This document shows positions 9,871 to 21,492 of a stretch of 64,000 nucleotides of DNA, piece after piece (position 1 is the stretch's first letter; each line of letters begins with the position of its first letter). The stretch comes from Nemophila menziesii (taxonomy: Eukaryota > Streptophyta > Magnoliopsida > Boraginales > Hydrophyllaceae). The position numbers and the translations under genes are program-made. The DNA is taken from the NCBI GenBank assembly GCA_029959085.1, contig JARWIR010000005.1:4900501-4964500 (forward strand). The letters run 5' to 3'. Under the pieces are notes generated by a model that made no database searches, was not told the DNA's origin, and saw nothing but the letters and a program-made list of their open reading frames with translations.

Positions 9871-11301
9871 ATGGGAAGTGGGAAACAGAGATGGAAAATC
9901 TCTTTTCACAGGTCACCATCTACAACAACGAGCAAAAAACATCTTCCTCCACAAGAGTTTCTCTGTCCAATCTCTGGTTCGCTAATGGCGGACCCAGTCA
10001 TTGTCTCCTCCGGCCACACTTTCGAACGGAACTGTGTTCTTGCTTGTAAGTCCCTTTCTTACTTTCCCACTCTCCCGGACGGTTCTGCACCGGAATATTC
10101 CACAATTATACCCAATTTAGCTCTTAAAACCGCCATTTTAAACTGGTGTCGTACTACAAACACCGTCATCAAACCCATTGATTATCTCTCAGCTGAAAAA
10201 CTTATCCGTGGAATAAAACCCAGTACTCGGAATTTCACTGAGTTGACTCGGACGTTGAGTCGTGTGTCCACAAGTTCTGAAGAATCAGTGAGTGCTATTG
10301 TAACGATCAGAAGCGTACCAACTACACCTCTTCCTCTTACAACTCGTCCTTATTATTCATCCTCATCATCTTCCGAAGCGTTAAACCTCAATTCCCTTGA
10401 AGAAGATGAAGTTTTAATTAAACTAAGAAGCTCTCATGTATTCGAGCAAGAAGAAGCTTTAATTTCGTTACGAAAAGTGACACGTACGCGTGAAGATACT
10501 CGGGTAAAATTCTGTACTCCACGGATCCTATCCGTTATCAAATTGTTGATTATATCGAAATACGCATCTATACAAGTGAATTCAGTAGCTGCATTAGTTA
10601 ATTTATCTTTAGAAGATCAAAATAAAGTGAAAATCGTTCGTTCTGGTATAATTCCTCCATTAATAGACGTTTTAAAGGGAGGATTATCTGAGTCTCAAGA
10701 ACACGCAGCTGGGGCATTATTTAGTCTCGCTCTTGAAGATGTGAATAAAACAGCTATAGGTGTTTTAGGCGCTTTACCACCGTTAATTCACGCGATGAGA
10801 TCCGAGTCGGAACGGACCAGGTCCGACTCAGCAATGGCGCTTTACCATCTTTCTTTAGTTCATAGTAACCGAGTCAAACTGGTTAAACTCGGATCAGTTC
10901 AAAGTTTACTATCCATGATCCGAACGGGTCATATGACGGGTCGGGTATTATTAGTGTTATGTAACTTAACCGCTTGTCCAGAGGGAAGGGCCGCTATGTT
11001 GGATAATGCTGCAGTGGAGTGTTTTATAGGGATGCTGAGTCGAGATGAGTTTGACACTGAGTCAACTCGTGAGAGTTGTGTTACGGCTTTGTATGGACTG
11101 AGTCATGGTGGGTTAAGGTTTAAAGGGTTAGCGAAAGATGCTGGGGCAGAAGAAGTGTTGGCGAAATTGGAAGGTTCTGGAAGTCAAAGGTGTAGAGAAA
11201 AGGCGGGAAAAACATTGGAGTTTTTAAGGATGAAAGATGAAGATGAAGAGGAAGTGAATTGGGAAGAGTTGCTTAACTCGGATGATGATACAGCTCATTG
11301 A
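9871..11301 (+). CDS. U-box/ARM-repeat E3 ubiquitin ligase, PUB38-41 type
   Basis: This is a single-exon gene for 476 aa. The start is the ATG at 9871 (MGSGKQRWKISFHRSP), which matches the family N-terminus; upstream in frame there is only a TTG. A U-box lies at about residues 26-105: EFLCPISGSLMADPVIVSSG, then FERNCV, IIPNLALK and W. A Ser/Thr-rich linker follows. ARM repeats run from about 190 to 440 (VNSVAALVNLSLED, EHAAGALFSLALED, SDSAMALYHLSL, LLVLCNLTA), with an acidic C-terminus. U-box proteins recruit an E2 and transfer ubiquitin; the ARM repeats bind substrate. The closest relatives I recognise are Arabidopsis PUB40/41. The exact orthologue is not decided. No frame damage is seen. 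Confidence 0.92.
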   Translation: MGSGKQRWKISFHRSPSTTTSKKHLPPQEFLCPISGSLMADPVIVSSGHTFERNCVLACKSLSYFPTLPDGSAPEYSTIIPNLALKTAILNWCRTTNTVIKPIDYLSAEKLIRGIKPSTRNFTELTRTLSRVSTSSEESVSAIVTIRSVPTTPLPLTTRPYYSSSSSSEALNLNSLEEDEVLIKLRSSHVFEQEEALISLRKVTRTREDTRVKFCTPRILSVIKLLIISKYASIQVNSVAALVNLSLEDQNKVKIVRSGIIPPLIDVLKGGLSESQEHAAGALFSLALEDVNKTAIGVLGALPPLIHAMRSESERTRSDSAMALYHLSLVHSNRVKLVKLGSVQSLLSMIRTGHMTGRVLLVLCNLTACPEGRAAMLDNAAVECFIGMLSRDEFDTESTRESCVTALYGLSHGGLRFKGLAKDAGAEEVLAKLEGSGSQRCREKAGKTLEFLRMKDEDEEEVNWEELLNSDDDTAH

Positions 11302-11381
11302 ATTTTTATTTTTTATTTTAAAGAGATTGGATTGTAATTATTTGTTAAGTTTTAATTTGGTTAGTATATCGTGATGTTGTA

Positions 11382-11387
11382 AATAAA
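11382..11387 (+). terminator. Putative polyadenylation signal of the PUB gene
   Basis: AATAAA lies 81 bp after the stop codon, in a U-rich context. Confidence 0.45.
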
Positions 11388-13241
11388 AGGAATTTTAATT
11401 TTGTTTAAAAAACTTATTCTTAAATTTAAATCCAACTCTTGGCTAGTACTACTATATTGGAGGTTTATGTGACACATATGCATAAGGAAGTTTTTTCACA
11501 GTTTGAGGTAAATTTTGGAGGTTAAAAGCTTGTAGAGAGATTAGTGAGTTTTGGGTAATTCAAACTTTTGCAAGTGTTTGTTGCAAAATTAAAGTGGGTA
11601 AATTATGAGAGTATATGAATAATTTCATGTTATGTGATTTCAATTATTGGAATTTAGGAGGGTATATAAAGCAAATGTGGCTACATCGTTTCCCACTAGA
11701 AATATTCCTCTCTTTAGTAGATGCTGATTACGTTCTCACTTGGAAAGAATTCCGGGAAAGTGATAATCTTGGGCATGACTATAGCATAAACATAACATCA
11801 TAGGTTTTTGTGACATGAAAGTCCTTTTTTTCCATTTCCATTATTAGTACTAAAGAAGTTAGATTCATTGTGTTACGTGATGAAAAGATTAAATTGTCCT
11901 TAAAATGTCATTTTATTATTGTCTTATGTTCTGTCAAAAAATTGACAACGTTAATAACAAAATGAAAACAGGAAAAGATGACAATTTGCAATATAAAAGA
12001 AAGTAAGAAAAATGACTAATGACAAGGGACACGATTGGTGCACTGTGAATTTGTCTGTTTTAAAAAAAAAATAATCATGAATAAAAAGAATTATATCACC
12101 CAAAGATTATTTTTTTGGTAAAAATATTTAACCCCGATTTAAAATTTTGGATCCGTCCTTGACTATAATCGCAAAATAAGGGACTAAAATGTTACGTTAC
12201 AACATAAACAACTATCATTATTACGAGAAATAAAACAAATGATTAAAATGTTAAATTTGCAAACTAAGGTACAAACCTAGAAGGTGAAAATGAGTTTATT
12301 TAAACAACATTAATCCCGACATAACGATGAGTTTTGCTCAATGATCCATTTAGGAGTGCAAAACTCATAAGAGAAGTCTCAATTCATCGTAGACCTCACG
12401 AGACAGATTTTTCTAGTTTTGTATTTTGTGTATTTAAATGATCCAAACAGACCATTTATGAGCATTTAGATTATCCAAATGGGCCATGTATGCAGTGCAT
12501 CACGTGCGCCATCTACAATAAGATAAATATAATATATGATTGTGAATGTTGCATCCAGGTTCACAGGTGGGGCCAAAATGACATAACCTTTCGCAATCAC
12601 TGGCTCTTAGGTCATATATTTTTCTTTGTTTTTCGGGCATTTTGATGATCAAACAAGTCGCGGAGGCTCACGTATGCACTGCATCACTTATGCCACCAAG
12701 CATTATTTTACACTCATTATATAACGGGATCAAGGAAATTATGATTAGAGGGAGGGAGTGGGTGACTAACCGTTAATCCAACGTAATTTTTTAAATGTAT
12801 TCTAGTTTGAGGAGAGCTGGAATTCTAATATTTAGACTATGAGGACTAATAAGTTAGAATACTAAAATTTAAGTTGAGGAAAGAGATGACTGGAGACCAT
12901 TTTTTTAAAGATTTTTATTTAAAAATAATAATTGGATAAATTTTTTTCAATGCACCTTGGAACTAGGAGAATTGTAGCCTCCCAAGCCCTTCTTACCTCC
13001 GTCCCTGGTTATATAAGTAATTTCCTGTGAGATATTTAAATAAGCGTAAGAGATCCATAAAGGCTAGAGGACAAGAAAATAATAACTTGAGTTTGTTGAT
13101 TGAGAAGCGATGTGATGACAATGTTGATGTGGTGGTGTAGCGGTGAGATGGAACAATGAGTCGAGCGTTGAGAACTGTGAACAAAAATTGAGTGTTGATC
13201 GAACTACCAAGATGAAACCATTGGATAGCCTAACGAGATTT
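11388..13241. other. Intergenic, no gene recognised
   Basis: AT-rich and without a credible gene. Around 12330-12700 there are GGGCCAT-type and GCAGTGCATCAC/GCACTGCATCAC segments in opposite and repeated arrangement that suggest an old foldback or MITE remnant. The ORF at 11615-11803 has no recognisable domain. Confidence 0.4.
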
Positions 13242-13441
13242 AAAATCCTACAAGAGGATTAATTTTAAATCCTACGAGAGGATTAATTTTGATTCCTACG
13301 AGAGAAATAAGATTTTGATTCCTACGAGAGGAATAAGATTGCGATTCCTACGAGAGAAATAAGATTTTGAATCGTATGAGAAGAATACGATTTTGATTCT
13401 TACGAGAGGAATAAGATTACGATTCCTACGAGAGGAATAAA
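13242..13441. repeat. Minisatellite of 24-26-bp palindromic units, about 8-9 copies
   Basis: Units read like GATTCCTACGAGAGGAATAA. Each contains an inverted repeat (ATTCCT-ACGAG-AGGAAT). The first units use AATCCT...AGGATT and one uses AATCGTAT...ATACGATT, so both arms have changed together. Confidence 0.85.
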
Positions 13442-13835
13442 AGTAAAGAGTTTTTTTTATATGTATTTATGCGAAAGCAATCGAAAAGACAATGAAAGAG
13501 AAATATGGATGGTGGAGATTAAGGACTTGCGGAAACGAACAAAACTTAAATTATGGTATCAATATTAGGTGAGATATTTAAGTATATGGAAGAGAGAAAA
13601 TAAGAAAAAAATAATAATATATTAATAAGGTGGGAGCTAGAGAGGTAGAGAACAAGAAAACACTAGAAAGTATATTAACAAGAAAGGTAAAACGAACTAA
13701 TAAAAAAAATACAATATACAAATAAACTAATTTAACAAGATAATAAATAATTATAGTAATATTATATTTAACCGTTTTCATGCCAAATTTATAAGAATTT
13801 CTTGTAAATTTGACATCTAATATTGTTTCCATATA

Positions 13836-14116
13836 CTTTCTCCGTCCATCAATAGTTGTCATAATTTCTAAAAGTAAATGTCCACAAAAAATGGTTCATT
13901 TAAGATACCAAATAATTTCTATACATTTTCTATCAATTTTATTCTTATTTAATATTCAAAAACTTATCATCATTAAATTCATTTACTTAGCTGGTTGATT
14001 TTTCTTTTTTTTGTCAACAGTTGGTTGATAACAGTTTAGTAAAAATAGAAAAAATTAATTGTTTTTCTTAATTTTTGTAAAAAAAAAATATGACAAACAT
14101 TAATGGACAAAAGGAG
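13836..14116. mobile_element. Stowaway-like MITE (Tc1/mariner), copy 1
   Basis: TA duplications at 13834-13835 and 14117-14118. Ends are CTTTCTCCGTCCATCAA and, inverted, CTCCTTTTGTCCATTAA, continuing with TGTCATA on both sides. 281 bp, AT-rich, no coding capacity. Confidence 0.8.
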
Positions 14117-15170
14117 TATTATTTTATGTTTAGTGGCAAAAGTGATTTGTTCCGAATCCCGTTTTCTTATGCCATAACTTGGTAGTAAATAGTAATGTAG
14201 TTATTACTTTTTTTTTTTTGTCAAAAGTTATTACTTCTTCAATATTCTTGATAATGTAGTTATTACTTTTTTTTTGTCAAAAGTTATTACTTCTTCAATA
14301 TTCTTGTATCAATGTCTTTTTGTAGTTGAAAAGCACTAGCTTGATGTTATTGATAACTAAATGTATTGTTTAGGGTTTTTTCCCGGGACTTCTTTTTCTG
14401 AAAAGTCGCCATCTTGAGAACCATGCTGCCTAAATATGATTTTTTTTCGGGGTTACTATGCTGCCTAAATTTGGTCGACTGCTCAACTGATGAAACAGTT
14501 TATGGGCTGAGAAAATCCAACCTGACTCGTCTTGGGCTGTCTAGTCCAAGAAGGACACTCTTGAGTTGGGCCAGCAGACAGCCCGTTTCATTAACCATCT
14601 TTATTTTGATCCATTTGATCAAACTATTCAACGGTAATATAACAATTCTTTAGTCACGTTCAGTGCAGGTAATGGCACATTATTTTGTCTGCTAGGAATG
14701 TGCAATAATTTGTCCACATTCTTAAAAGGAGACTAAAGACAAAGCTCAAGCTATAACGTATATAAAAATACAAGCCACTTAATAGTATTATATTAAATCA
14801 TCTTTTAGCAAATTTTAACAGATAATTCAGATGGTAAATAGATAGCACTGTTATTTCTATAGAAGTGGTACTTCTATATTCTAATATAGGGACTATGTTA
14901 GGAGAGTAATTACAACAATTTATACCTTTTTGTATCTGGATTTTGTCCATTGAACTATGCTAGGAGACATTTTTTCTATAGAATGAATGTGATTGCTAAA
15001 CCAGTTTATTTCTTTTGCTAAATCATCATATTCATCACAATAATATAGATATATAAATTTACAGGAAATACAATGAGCAAAACACGGCCAAAACCGATTA
15101 AACCATATAAATTTTGTATATTTAATAATCAAATGTGTAACATAACAAACAAAATATTTAAAATAATTAA
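14117..15170. other. Intergenic with a recent tandem duplication at about 14196-14310
   Basis: A segment running from GTAGTTATTAC to CTTCAATATTCTTG is repeated directly with only T-run length differences. Otherwise nothing recognised. The end of this stretch is the 3' UTR side of the peroxidase gene. Confidence 0.6.
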
Positions 15171-16154
15171 TCAATTGTTAAATGCATCGCATCTTCTCCT
15201 AACCTCACCACTCCTACCTCTCTTAACACCATATTCACTCAACTTCACCATAGCTTTAGCAAAAGCTTGAAAGAAAGCATTTTGATCTTTAGCATAAGTT
15301 TCTACGTAACCCCGTGTTCTACTATCCGATAACATACCACGATCCGATGACAAAAGGCCTAACCCTTTCGGCAAATTCTGATAGTAATTGTTATCAAACT
15401 TATTTGGACTCATTATATCATTAAACACTGATAATGTCGGATCTTGAGTAGATTTAGCACAAGCTTTACGTAATGCTTGCGCAAATCTCGGGTTATAAGA
15501 CGGATCGGATAACGATGTTTTGTTGTAGTTGTAAACATCGGAGCTGAATTCTTTACAGTGTGAGAATCCAATCGTGTGTGCTCCGGTTAATGCCACCATT
15601 TCTTGGACAGTGAAACCTCTGTTTTCGAAGATTTTAAGGATTTGGGTCATAGACATTGTTGGTTTCGGAAGGTTTCCTGGTACATCGGAGGCTCTAGAGA
15701 ATAAACTATCTTTCCGACCAAGTTTAACTTTATAAAATGGACCACCGGCCATGGAAACGAGGTTTCGAGTAGCTACGGATAGAATATCGGAACATGAGAC
15801 TATTCCATTGCACGCTATTTCTAGAGCGGTTTTAGCTCGGATAATAACATCGAATCCATCTCCGGGGAGGGAGAGGTTAAGATCGGAGTCTCGTTCGGCT
15901 TTGTTGAAAGGTGTTGAAGTGATTAAAACGGAGGCGTCACAGCCTGAGACGAAGCAGTCATGGAAGAAGAGGCGGAGAGTGGCGGCAGCTGTGGTGGGGG
16001 AGTTAATTTGTTTGGTGGTGATGATGTCTATCATGATTTGTTCGAATCTTGGACATGTTTCGTTGTAATAAGTGGTGCTTAGAAAGTGACATTGTGTAGG
16101 TGTGAAGAAGGAGAGTAGTGGTAGTAGTAGTAGAAGAAGAAAAGGTAAAGCCAT
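15171..16154 (-). CDS. Class III peroxidase, PRX31/41/65-like
   Basis: Single-exon gene, 327 aa, ATG at 16154. It is a secreted haem peroxidase that oxidises phenolics with H2O2 in the apoplast or cell wall. A hydrophobic signal peptide covers residues 1-22. The distal site is RLFFHDCF (Arg61, His65) and the proximal haem ligand is His193 in ALTGAHTIGFSHC. The eight conserved cysteines are present (34/115, 67/72, 121/322, 200/232), and SLPGDGFDVIIRAK and FNDIMSPNKFDNNYYQNL match the PRX31 group, which also lacks introns. Length is normal for the family and the frame is intact. An AAATAAATA box about 50 bp upstream of the ATG may be the TATA element. A 2.1-kb LINE sits about 480 bp upstream. 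Confidence 0.95.
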   Translation of the reverse strand: MALPFLLLLLLPLLSFFTPTQCHFLSTTYYNETCPRFEQIMIDIITTKQINSPTTAAATLRLFFHDCFVSGCDASVLITSTPFNKAERDSDLNLSLPGDGFDVIIRAKTALEIACNGIVSCSDILSVATRNLVSMAGGPFYKVKLGRKDSLFSRASDVPGNLPKPTMSMTQILKIFENRGFTVQEMVALTGAHTIGFSHCKEFSSDVYNYNKTSLSDPSYNPRFAQALRKACAKSTQDPTLSVFNDIMSPNKFDNNYYQNLPKGLGLLSSDRGMLSDSRTRGYVETYAKDQNAFFQAFAKAMVKLSEYGVKRGRSGEVRRRCDAFNN

Positions 16155-16631
16155 TTTTATGATTGTGATTTGTGAATGAATGAACGAATGAATCTAGAAG
16201 TATTTATTTGGAGCTTTACTTTAAGGAAGAAAGTGAAGCTTTATGAGCTTTAAAGAGAGAGAAGAGAAAGAGATTGGAATAACAAATAGGGGGAGTGGAT
16301 AGAAATAAGTTTTTAAACAAGTTGCTAAATGAGTAATGCTGAATAACGGATCAAACTTCTTTTTGAATTATTTAACCCTCTTGTGAATTAAGAATGGGGT
16401 AAAAAAAGTTAAGTAGAAGTTGTTGTGGTTTTTTTTCATAGCCTATAATATGAGACTTCAAATCTTCTGAAAAGAACCAGAATTATAAATTTTTGTTGTT
16501 TTTTGAGTTGATTACTAGGTATTAACCTGAAAAAAGTACAATATTTTTAACAATATAAATACAAATTAAATACAAGTGTTTATTAAAATGTAAGTTATGT
16601 TTTAGTAAAATAATGGAACATGTGAGATTTT
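16155..16631 (-). promoter_or_regulatory. Peroxidase upstream region
   Basis: It is the 5' flank of the peroxidase gene, bounded distally by the LINE insertion. A GA-rich tract at 16243-16275 is close to the gene. No specific factor site is claimed. Confidence 0.35.
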
Positions 16632-16701
16632 TTTTTTTTTTCATACATGAGAGGCTTAAGAAGCCGTTAAGAAAGTGAAATTACATCATAACATGAAAAT
16701 C

Positions 16702-18727
16702 TTATTGAGTTTCTAACACTACTCTAGCAGTTGTTCGCTCGCTACTATCCCTCGTGATATAATACCATAGATAATCCGGAGGATCTTCAAAAACTGAAAC
16801 TTGTTCACTCATCGATGCTCCTTCCTTTGCCAATTTGTCTGCGCAATAATTAGCTTCACGATAAATGTGTACTATCTCTAGCTTCGGATATTTTTTGCAT
16901 ATTTTACGACAATCACGTGCTATCGAAACGTAATGACCACCTGAACTCCCACCGCCCTTCACTAGCGCATGGAGTTCCTCCGAATCCGTTTCGATACACA
17001 CCGAATTATAGCCTCTATTTGTTACCCATTTTAGCCCAAAATGAAGCGCTAGCAATTCCGAAATAAACGAAGAAATTGCTAAACACGGGCCAACAAAACC
17101 AGCAATACACGAGCCATTGCTATCTCTTAATATTCCACCAATTCCAGCTATTCTCTTTTTTGCACAAAAACTTCCATCTATATTTAGCTTAAAACCTTCA
17201 TTTGGTTTAGTCCATTTTACCATTATAGTCTTGGATAACTTGACTAAACCACCATTATGAGATTTTCCCCAAGCTAGGATGAAGGAACTAGCGAGAGAAA
17301 TAATCTCTTTTCTGAGTTCGAAATCACACGGGATATTAATCACTTCCTCAAAGATCATTTTATTTCTTTTATTCCATAGGATTGTCATGGCCGCTGTAAA
17401 ATAATAAGGCCATTCAATCCCATCAACAAAAGCTTTTGAACTGAGATGCCCCTCTAACTATTTCATGATATTAGTTGCATTGCACGGATCACTGCTATTT
17501 TCTGCAGCAAGTAAACTCGCACCAGCCATTTCAGGTGCTTGAACAGGTCCTCGCTGCATCCTTATCTCTTCCGGAGCTGCTGCGTTGATCCTGGAGTGAA
17601 CAGCAGCAGATTGGTTCCTCCAACGAAAGACTTCAACAGTAGCTGCATTCCTCCAACGCCGGTCTTCATCTGCAGCTGTGATTCTCCAGCGAGAGTCTTC
17701 ACCAGTAACTGAAGTTCTCCAGCGATAACCTGCAGCAGTACTAGTACACCTACTGGACAGGTCCCACTCGTCATTTAGCTTCTTCAGTTCTTTCCGATCA
17801 GTTTCCCTCGTCCATCCCACGCCTCGGATTCCAGCAGCCATGTCACTGAGAGATTCTGTAGCATTCCATTCCACAGCCTTACGATGACCATTAGTCCCTG
17901 TCCACCTATTCAAACCTGCAAGAAAACCAAGTGATTTCCAAAAAACAACTGCAAATTTACACTTTACCAATATGTGATATAGGTCCTCCAATTCCGCTCC
18001 GCAAATAATACAAGCCTTTGAATCCAAGATATTCCTTTTATAAAGATTCTCCGCTGTTGCAACACGATTAAGTGCTACTCTCCATAGGAATACCCGGGGC
18101 TTCTGGGTACATTTCATCTTCCAAATAAGATCCCAATTAAATGATGAAACCTCCCCACTTTGTTCCATACTTCCATAAGCCGATTTGACCGTGAATGAAC
18201 CCGAGTTTTCTAGCCGCCACCATACACTTGTCTCCGAATCCTCATCTACCACTATTCCATTTCTGAGGAGATTAACACCCGCTAGGATAGCCTTACACGC
18301 ACTTGAGTCATTTGGTTTTTGAGAACGATTCATTAAGCCATCCCTAAAGTATTTTTTACTAATAATTTCTACCCAAGCTACATTGCGGTCACGTTCCAAT
18401 ATCTTCCATCCCAATTTCGCCAAAAGAGCTAAGTTGTATTTTTCCGCACTTCGAATTCCTAACCCACCATTCATCTTCGGTTTACAAACTTGGTCCCACG
18501 CAACCCAATGGAGCTTTCTCTCCGAAGGCGATGATCCCCAAATAAAATCTCTAGTCACCCTATCGATTTCCATGCATACATATTTTGGCAATTTCATGAC
18601 TTGCATCTGATACACCAGAATTGAGCTCAACACGGATTGCGCAAGTGTAATTCGTCCAGCAAGAGATAGTGTTTTTGCCTTCCATGTATCCAGTTTCTTT
18701 ATCATTTTCTCTACTATGCTTTTATAA
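16702..18727 (-). pseudogene. LINE ORF2 C-terminal part (RT thumb, zinc-binding, RNase H), one stop codon
   Basis: The frame starts inside the element. RT C-terminal part: TWKAKTLSLAGRITLAQSVL, FIWGSSPSERKLHWVAW, NGGLGIRSAEKYN. Then the zinc-binding domain: FTVKSAYGSM, KPRVFLWRVALNRVAT, CIICGAELEDLYHILVKC. Then RNase H: LNIDGSF (first Asp), FISELLAL (Glu), CIETDSEEL (Asp), IYREANYCADKLAKEG (final Asp). A single TAG at 17458-17460 interrupts an otherwise continuous frame; the next codons stay in phase. Four 11-residue repeats containing RWR lie between the zinc-binding and RNase H domains. Confidence 0.85.
17605..17740 (-). repeat. 33-bp coding minisatellite inside the LINE
   Basis: About four units of 33 bp, the best conserved core being CTCCAACG or CTCCAGCG. 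They keep the frame and give an 11-aa repeat with RWR in the ORF2 protein. Confidence 0.75.
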
Positions 18728-18935
18728 AACATGTGAGATTTTAGCAAAAGAATGAAACTTGTAATATAATTTTTGCATAATATTGAAACACATTTAATTT
18801 TGGGAAAATGACCCAAAAAATTAAAATAATATTATTTTCTGCCCAATAACATCAATGACAAAATTTCTGCCCAATAAAATCATCAATTGAATTATTTTAT
18901 GAGGTTATTGTTGATAACATCCTCATTAAACTATC

Positions 18936-19782
18936 TAATTGTTCTTTTATGCCTTCAATAAAATATTTTATAAAAAAATGCCTAATGAAATAAATATTTA
19001 TAGAAAACATCCCCTTTATATTTTCCATACTTTTACTACCCTTATTATTAAATATATTATTTTATTTTAATACAATATTAATTTTTAAATATTAAACAAA
19101 TAATAGGGTACTTCTTTCTCCACCACTACCACCACCACCACCACCACCACCACCACAACCACCACCACATCAACCATGTATGTAACCACCACTACATCCA
19201 CCACAACCATCACCACCTCCACCACCACAACCACCACCACCACCACAACCACCACCTACTACTACTAATTCCATCGCACGCGCGCGTCCGTGAATTTTTT
19301 TTTTAAATCGTCATAACTAATTCAAAAAAAATCAGAAAAATAAAAAAATTGTATTTTTGAATAAAGCAAATTAAAATTTACGTCTATGATTTTTTTTTTG
19401 ATTTTTTTGAATTTTTTCGAATTTTTTTTTTTTCGCAGACACGGCCGTGAAATAAACATGAAATTCCATGTTTAAAACATGAAATTTCGTGTCTGCGAAA
19501 AAAAATCAAAGAAAATCAAAAAATTCAGAAAATTCCGAAAAAAATCATAGACGTAAATATTAATTTGATTTATCCAAATATAATTTTTTTTTGATTTTTT
19601 TTGAATTAGTTATGACGATTTTAAAAAAAATTCACGGACGCGCGCGTGTGTTTATTAGTTTTTTTCTTATTTTTTAATTGTTAATTATAAGGGTAATTTG
19701 GGATGGGGCTGTTTTCAATAAATATTTTTTTCTAGGCACCTTTTTCTAAATAAGTTTTTTAATAGGCATCAATCAACAATTG
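18936..19782. repeat. Long inverted repeat inside the Pack-MULE
   Basis: The inner part (19277-19648) folds into a near-continuous hairpin with arms of about 186 nt: the CACGCGCGCGTCCGTGAA end pairs with its complement at 19631-19648. Outer arms of about 80 bp continue the symmetry (18936-19020 against 19700-19782: AATTGTT...ATGCCT...AAATATTTAT.GAAAACA.CCCC). It may be an inserted foldback MITE. No duplication was found for it. Confidence 0.75.
19117..19265 (+). repeat. (CCA)n / CCACAA microsatellite
   Basis: Imperfect CCA repeats with ACAACC interruptions lie in the left arm of the inverted repeat and have no counterpart in the right arm. Confidence 0.9.
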
Positions 19783-19859
19783 GCTCTTATTTTATATATT
19801 ATTTGACTAAACTACCCTTACTTATTTTCTATATTACACACTATTTAATACATATACCA

Positions 19860-20383
<524 letters not shown>

Positions 20384-20639
20384 TAGTTTTACTGTTTCTC
20401 TTTTAATCGGTGATATCCCGTCTTAATACTAATTTAAATTTTCATCTCATTTGCTACTAATTAGCTTAAATATTGTCTGCCACATGTAATTTCTATATGT
20501 TCAACTTGTTTTTGAAGTGCATAAGCTTAGATTTGAGTATTTTAATTACATTACTGTTTATTTTCAGTCATTTTCCTGAATGATTTGTTAATTTCAGTTG
20601 GGTTTTGTTTTTCTTGAAACTGCCGAATTGATATTGCTG

Positions 20640-20965
20640 GTTACTTAAGCTTGAAAAAAGGTCATCCATACCTGTAGATGTTGAAGAATTTCCTGGATTG
20701 CCAATGGCAGATCCTGCTCACGTGGGCCCATCCATGAAAAACGAATCTGATCCATCGGCGGACCCTACAATCCCAACATCAGCAAGGTTTGCGCTCTTTG
20801 GTGCAATAATGTTACAAATTGAGCATCATGATTTTTCCACTGTTAAGGTAATATAAAGAAAAACTTACGTGCTGTAATATTAAGATCAAATTGGGCATCA
20901 TGATTTCTTCAGGTGGGTCCCATCAGTTCTCTTCAAAAAAGGACTGATCTTGATCTTGATCTTAA
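20640..20965 (+). pseudogene. Captured two-exon segment of unknown gene
   Basis: An open segment (VDVEEFPGLPMADPAHVG onward) runs to a good donor (GTTAAG|GTAATA at about 20848). After a short intron ending TTCTTCAG it continues in frame as VGPISSLQKRTDLDLDLNRE. I do not recognise the protein. The intact splice sites suggest it was a real gene piece. Confidence 0.45.
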
Positions 20966-21005
20966 TAGAGAAGACATGATATTGATTTACATTGTTCTTG
21001 TGTAG

Positions 21006-21127
21006 ATGGATGCTACTACTCCTAAGTACTCAAAGGCTAGGTATGAAGAAATTGTGAAGGAAGTTTCTTCTTACTTGAAGAAAGTTGGATACAACCCAGA
21101 CAAAATCCCATTCGTACCCATCTCTGG
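21006..21127 (+). pseudogene. Captured fragment of translation elongation factor eEF1A
   Basis: It encodes [20 protein letters not shown] followed by [20 protein letters not shown] and G, matching the first 40 codons of the second coding exon of plant eEF1A. The preceding bases (TTGTTCTTGTGTAG) are the 3' end of the conserved intron. Homology stops abruptly at PISG. Only about 9 percent of the protein is present. Confidence 0.92.
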
Positions 21128-21492
21128 AAATGCCACATTGTTAATGACTGTGAACTGAGAAAAGTTTATTTAGTTGATGGGATTTATATGCGTCATGCGA
21201 TTTTATACGTTAGTTGATGGGATATAGTTGTATCGGTGGGGTTTTATTTAGTTGATGGGATTTATTTTTGTTATGGGATTATATACGTTAGTTGATGGGA
21301 TATAGTTTGTATTGGTGGGATTTTTTTTTGTCAAAATATTGGTGGAATTCAATACAACTTTGATGGAATTTATATGCGTCATGGGATTTTATACGTTAGT
21401 TGATGAGATATAGTTGTATTGGTGGGATTTTTTTTTTTGTCAAAATATTAGTGGAATTCAATACAACTAGTGATGGGATTTATATGCGTAAT

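Larger units (their letters stand above)
16632..18727 (-). mobile_element. 5'-truncated LINE insertion with 15-bp target-site duplication
   Basis: The duplication AACATGTGAGATTTT is at 16617-16631 and 18728-18742. The poly(A) tail is the T-run just inside the left copy. The 2.1-kb body encodes, on the minus strand, the end of the reverse transcriptase, the RT zinc-binding domain and RNase H. It was probably inserted by target-primed reverse transcription and is 5'-truncated. Confidence 0.9.

Noticed and set aside
13026..13660. Possible small LTR (TRIM) element around the minisatellite, from shared GTGAGATATTTAA and AGAACAAGAAAA segments
   Set aside because: The direct repeats are short and diverged; no primer-binding site, polypurine tract or duplication could be found.
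15751..16068. 105-aa open frame antisense to the peroxidase
   Set aside because: Shadow of conserved peroxidase codons on the other strand.
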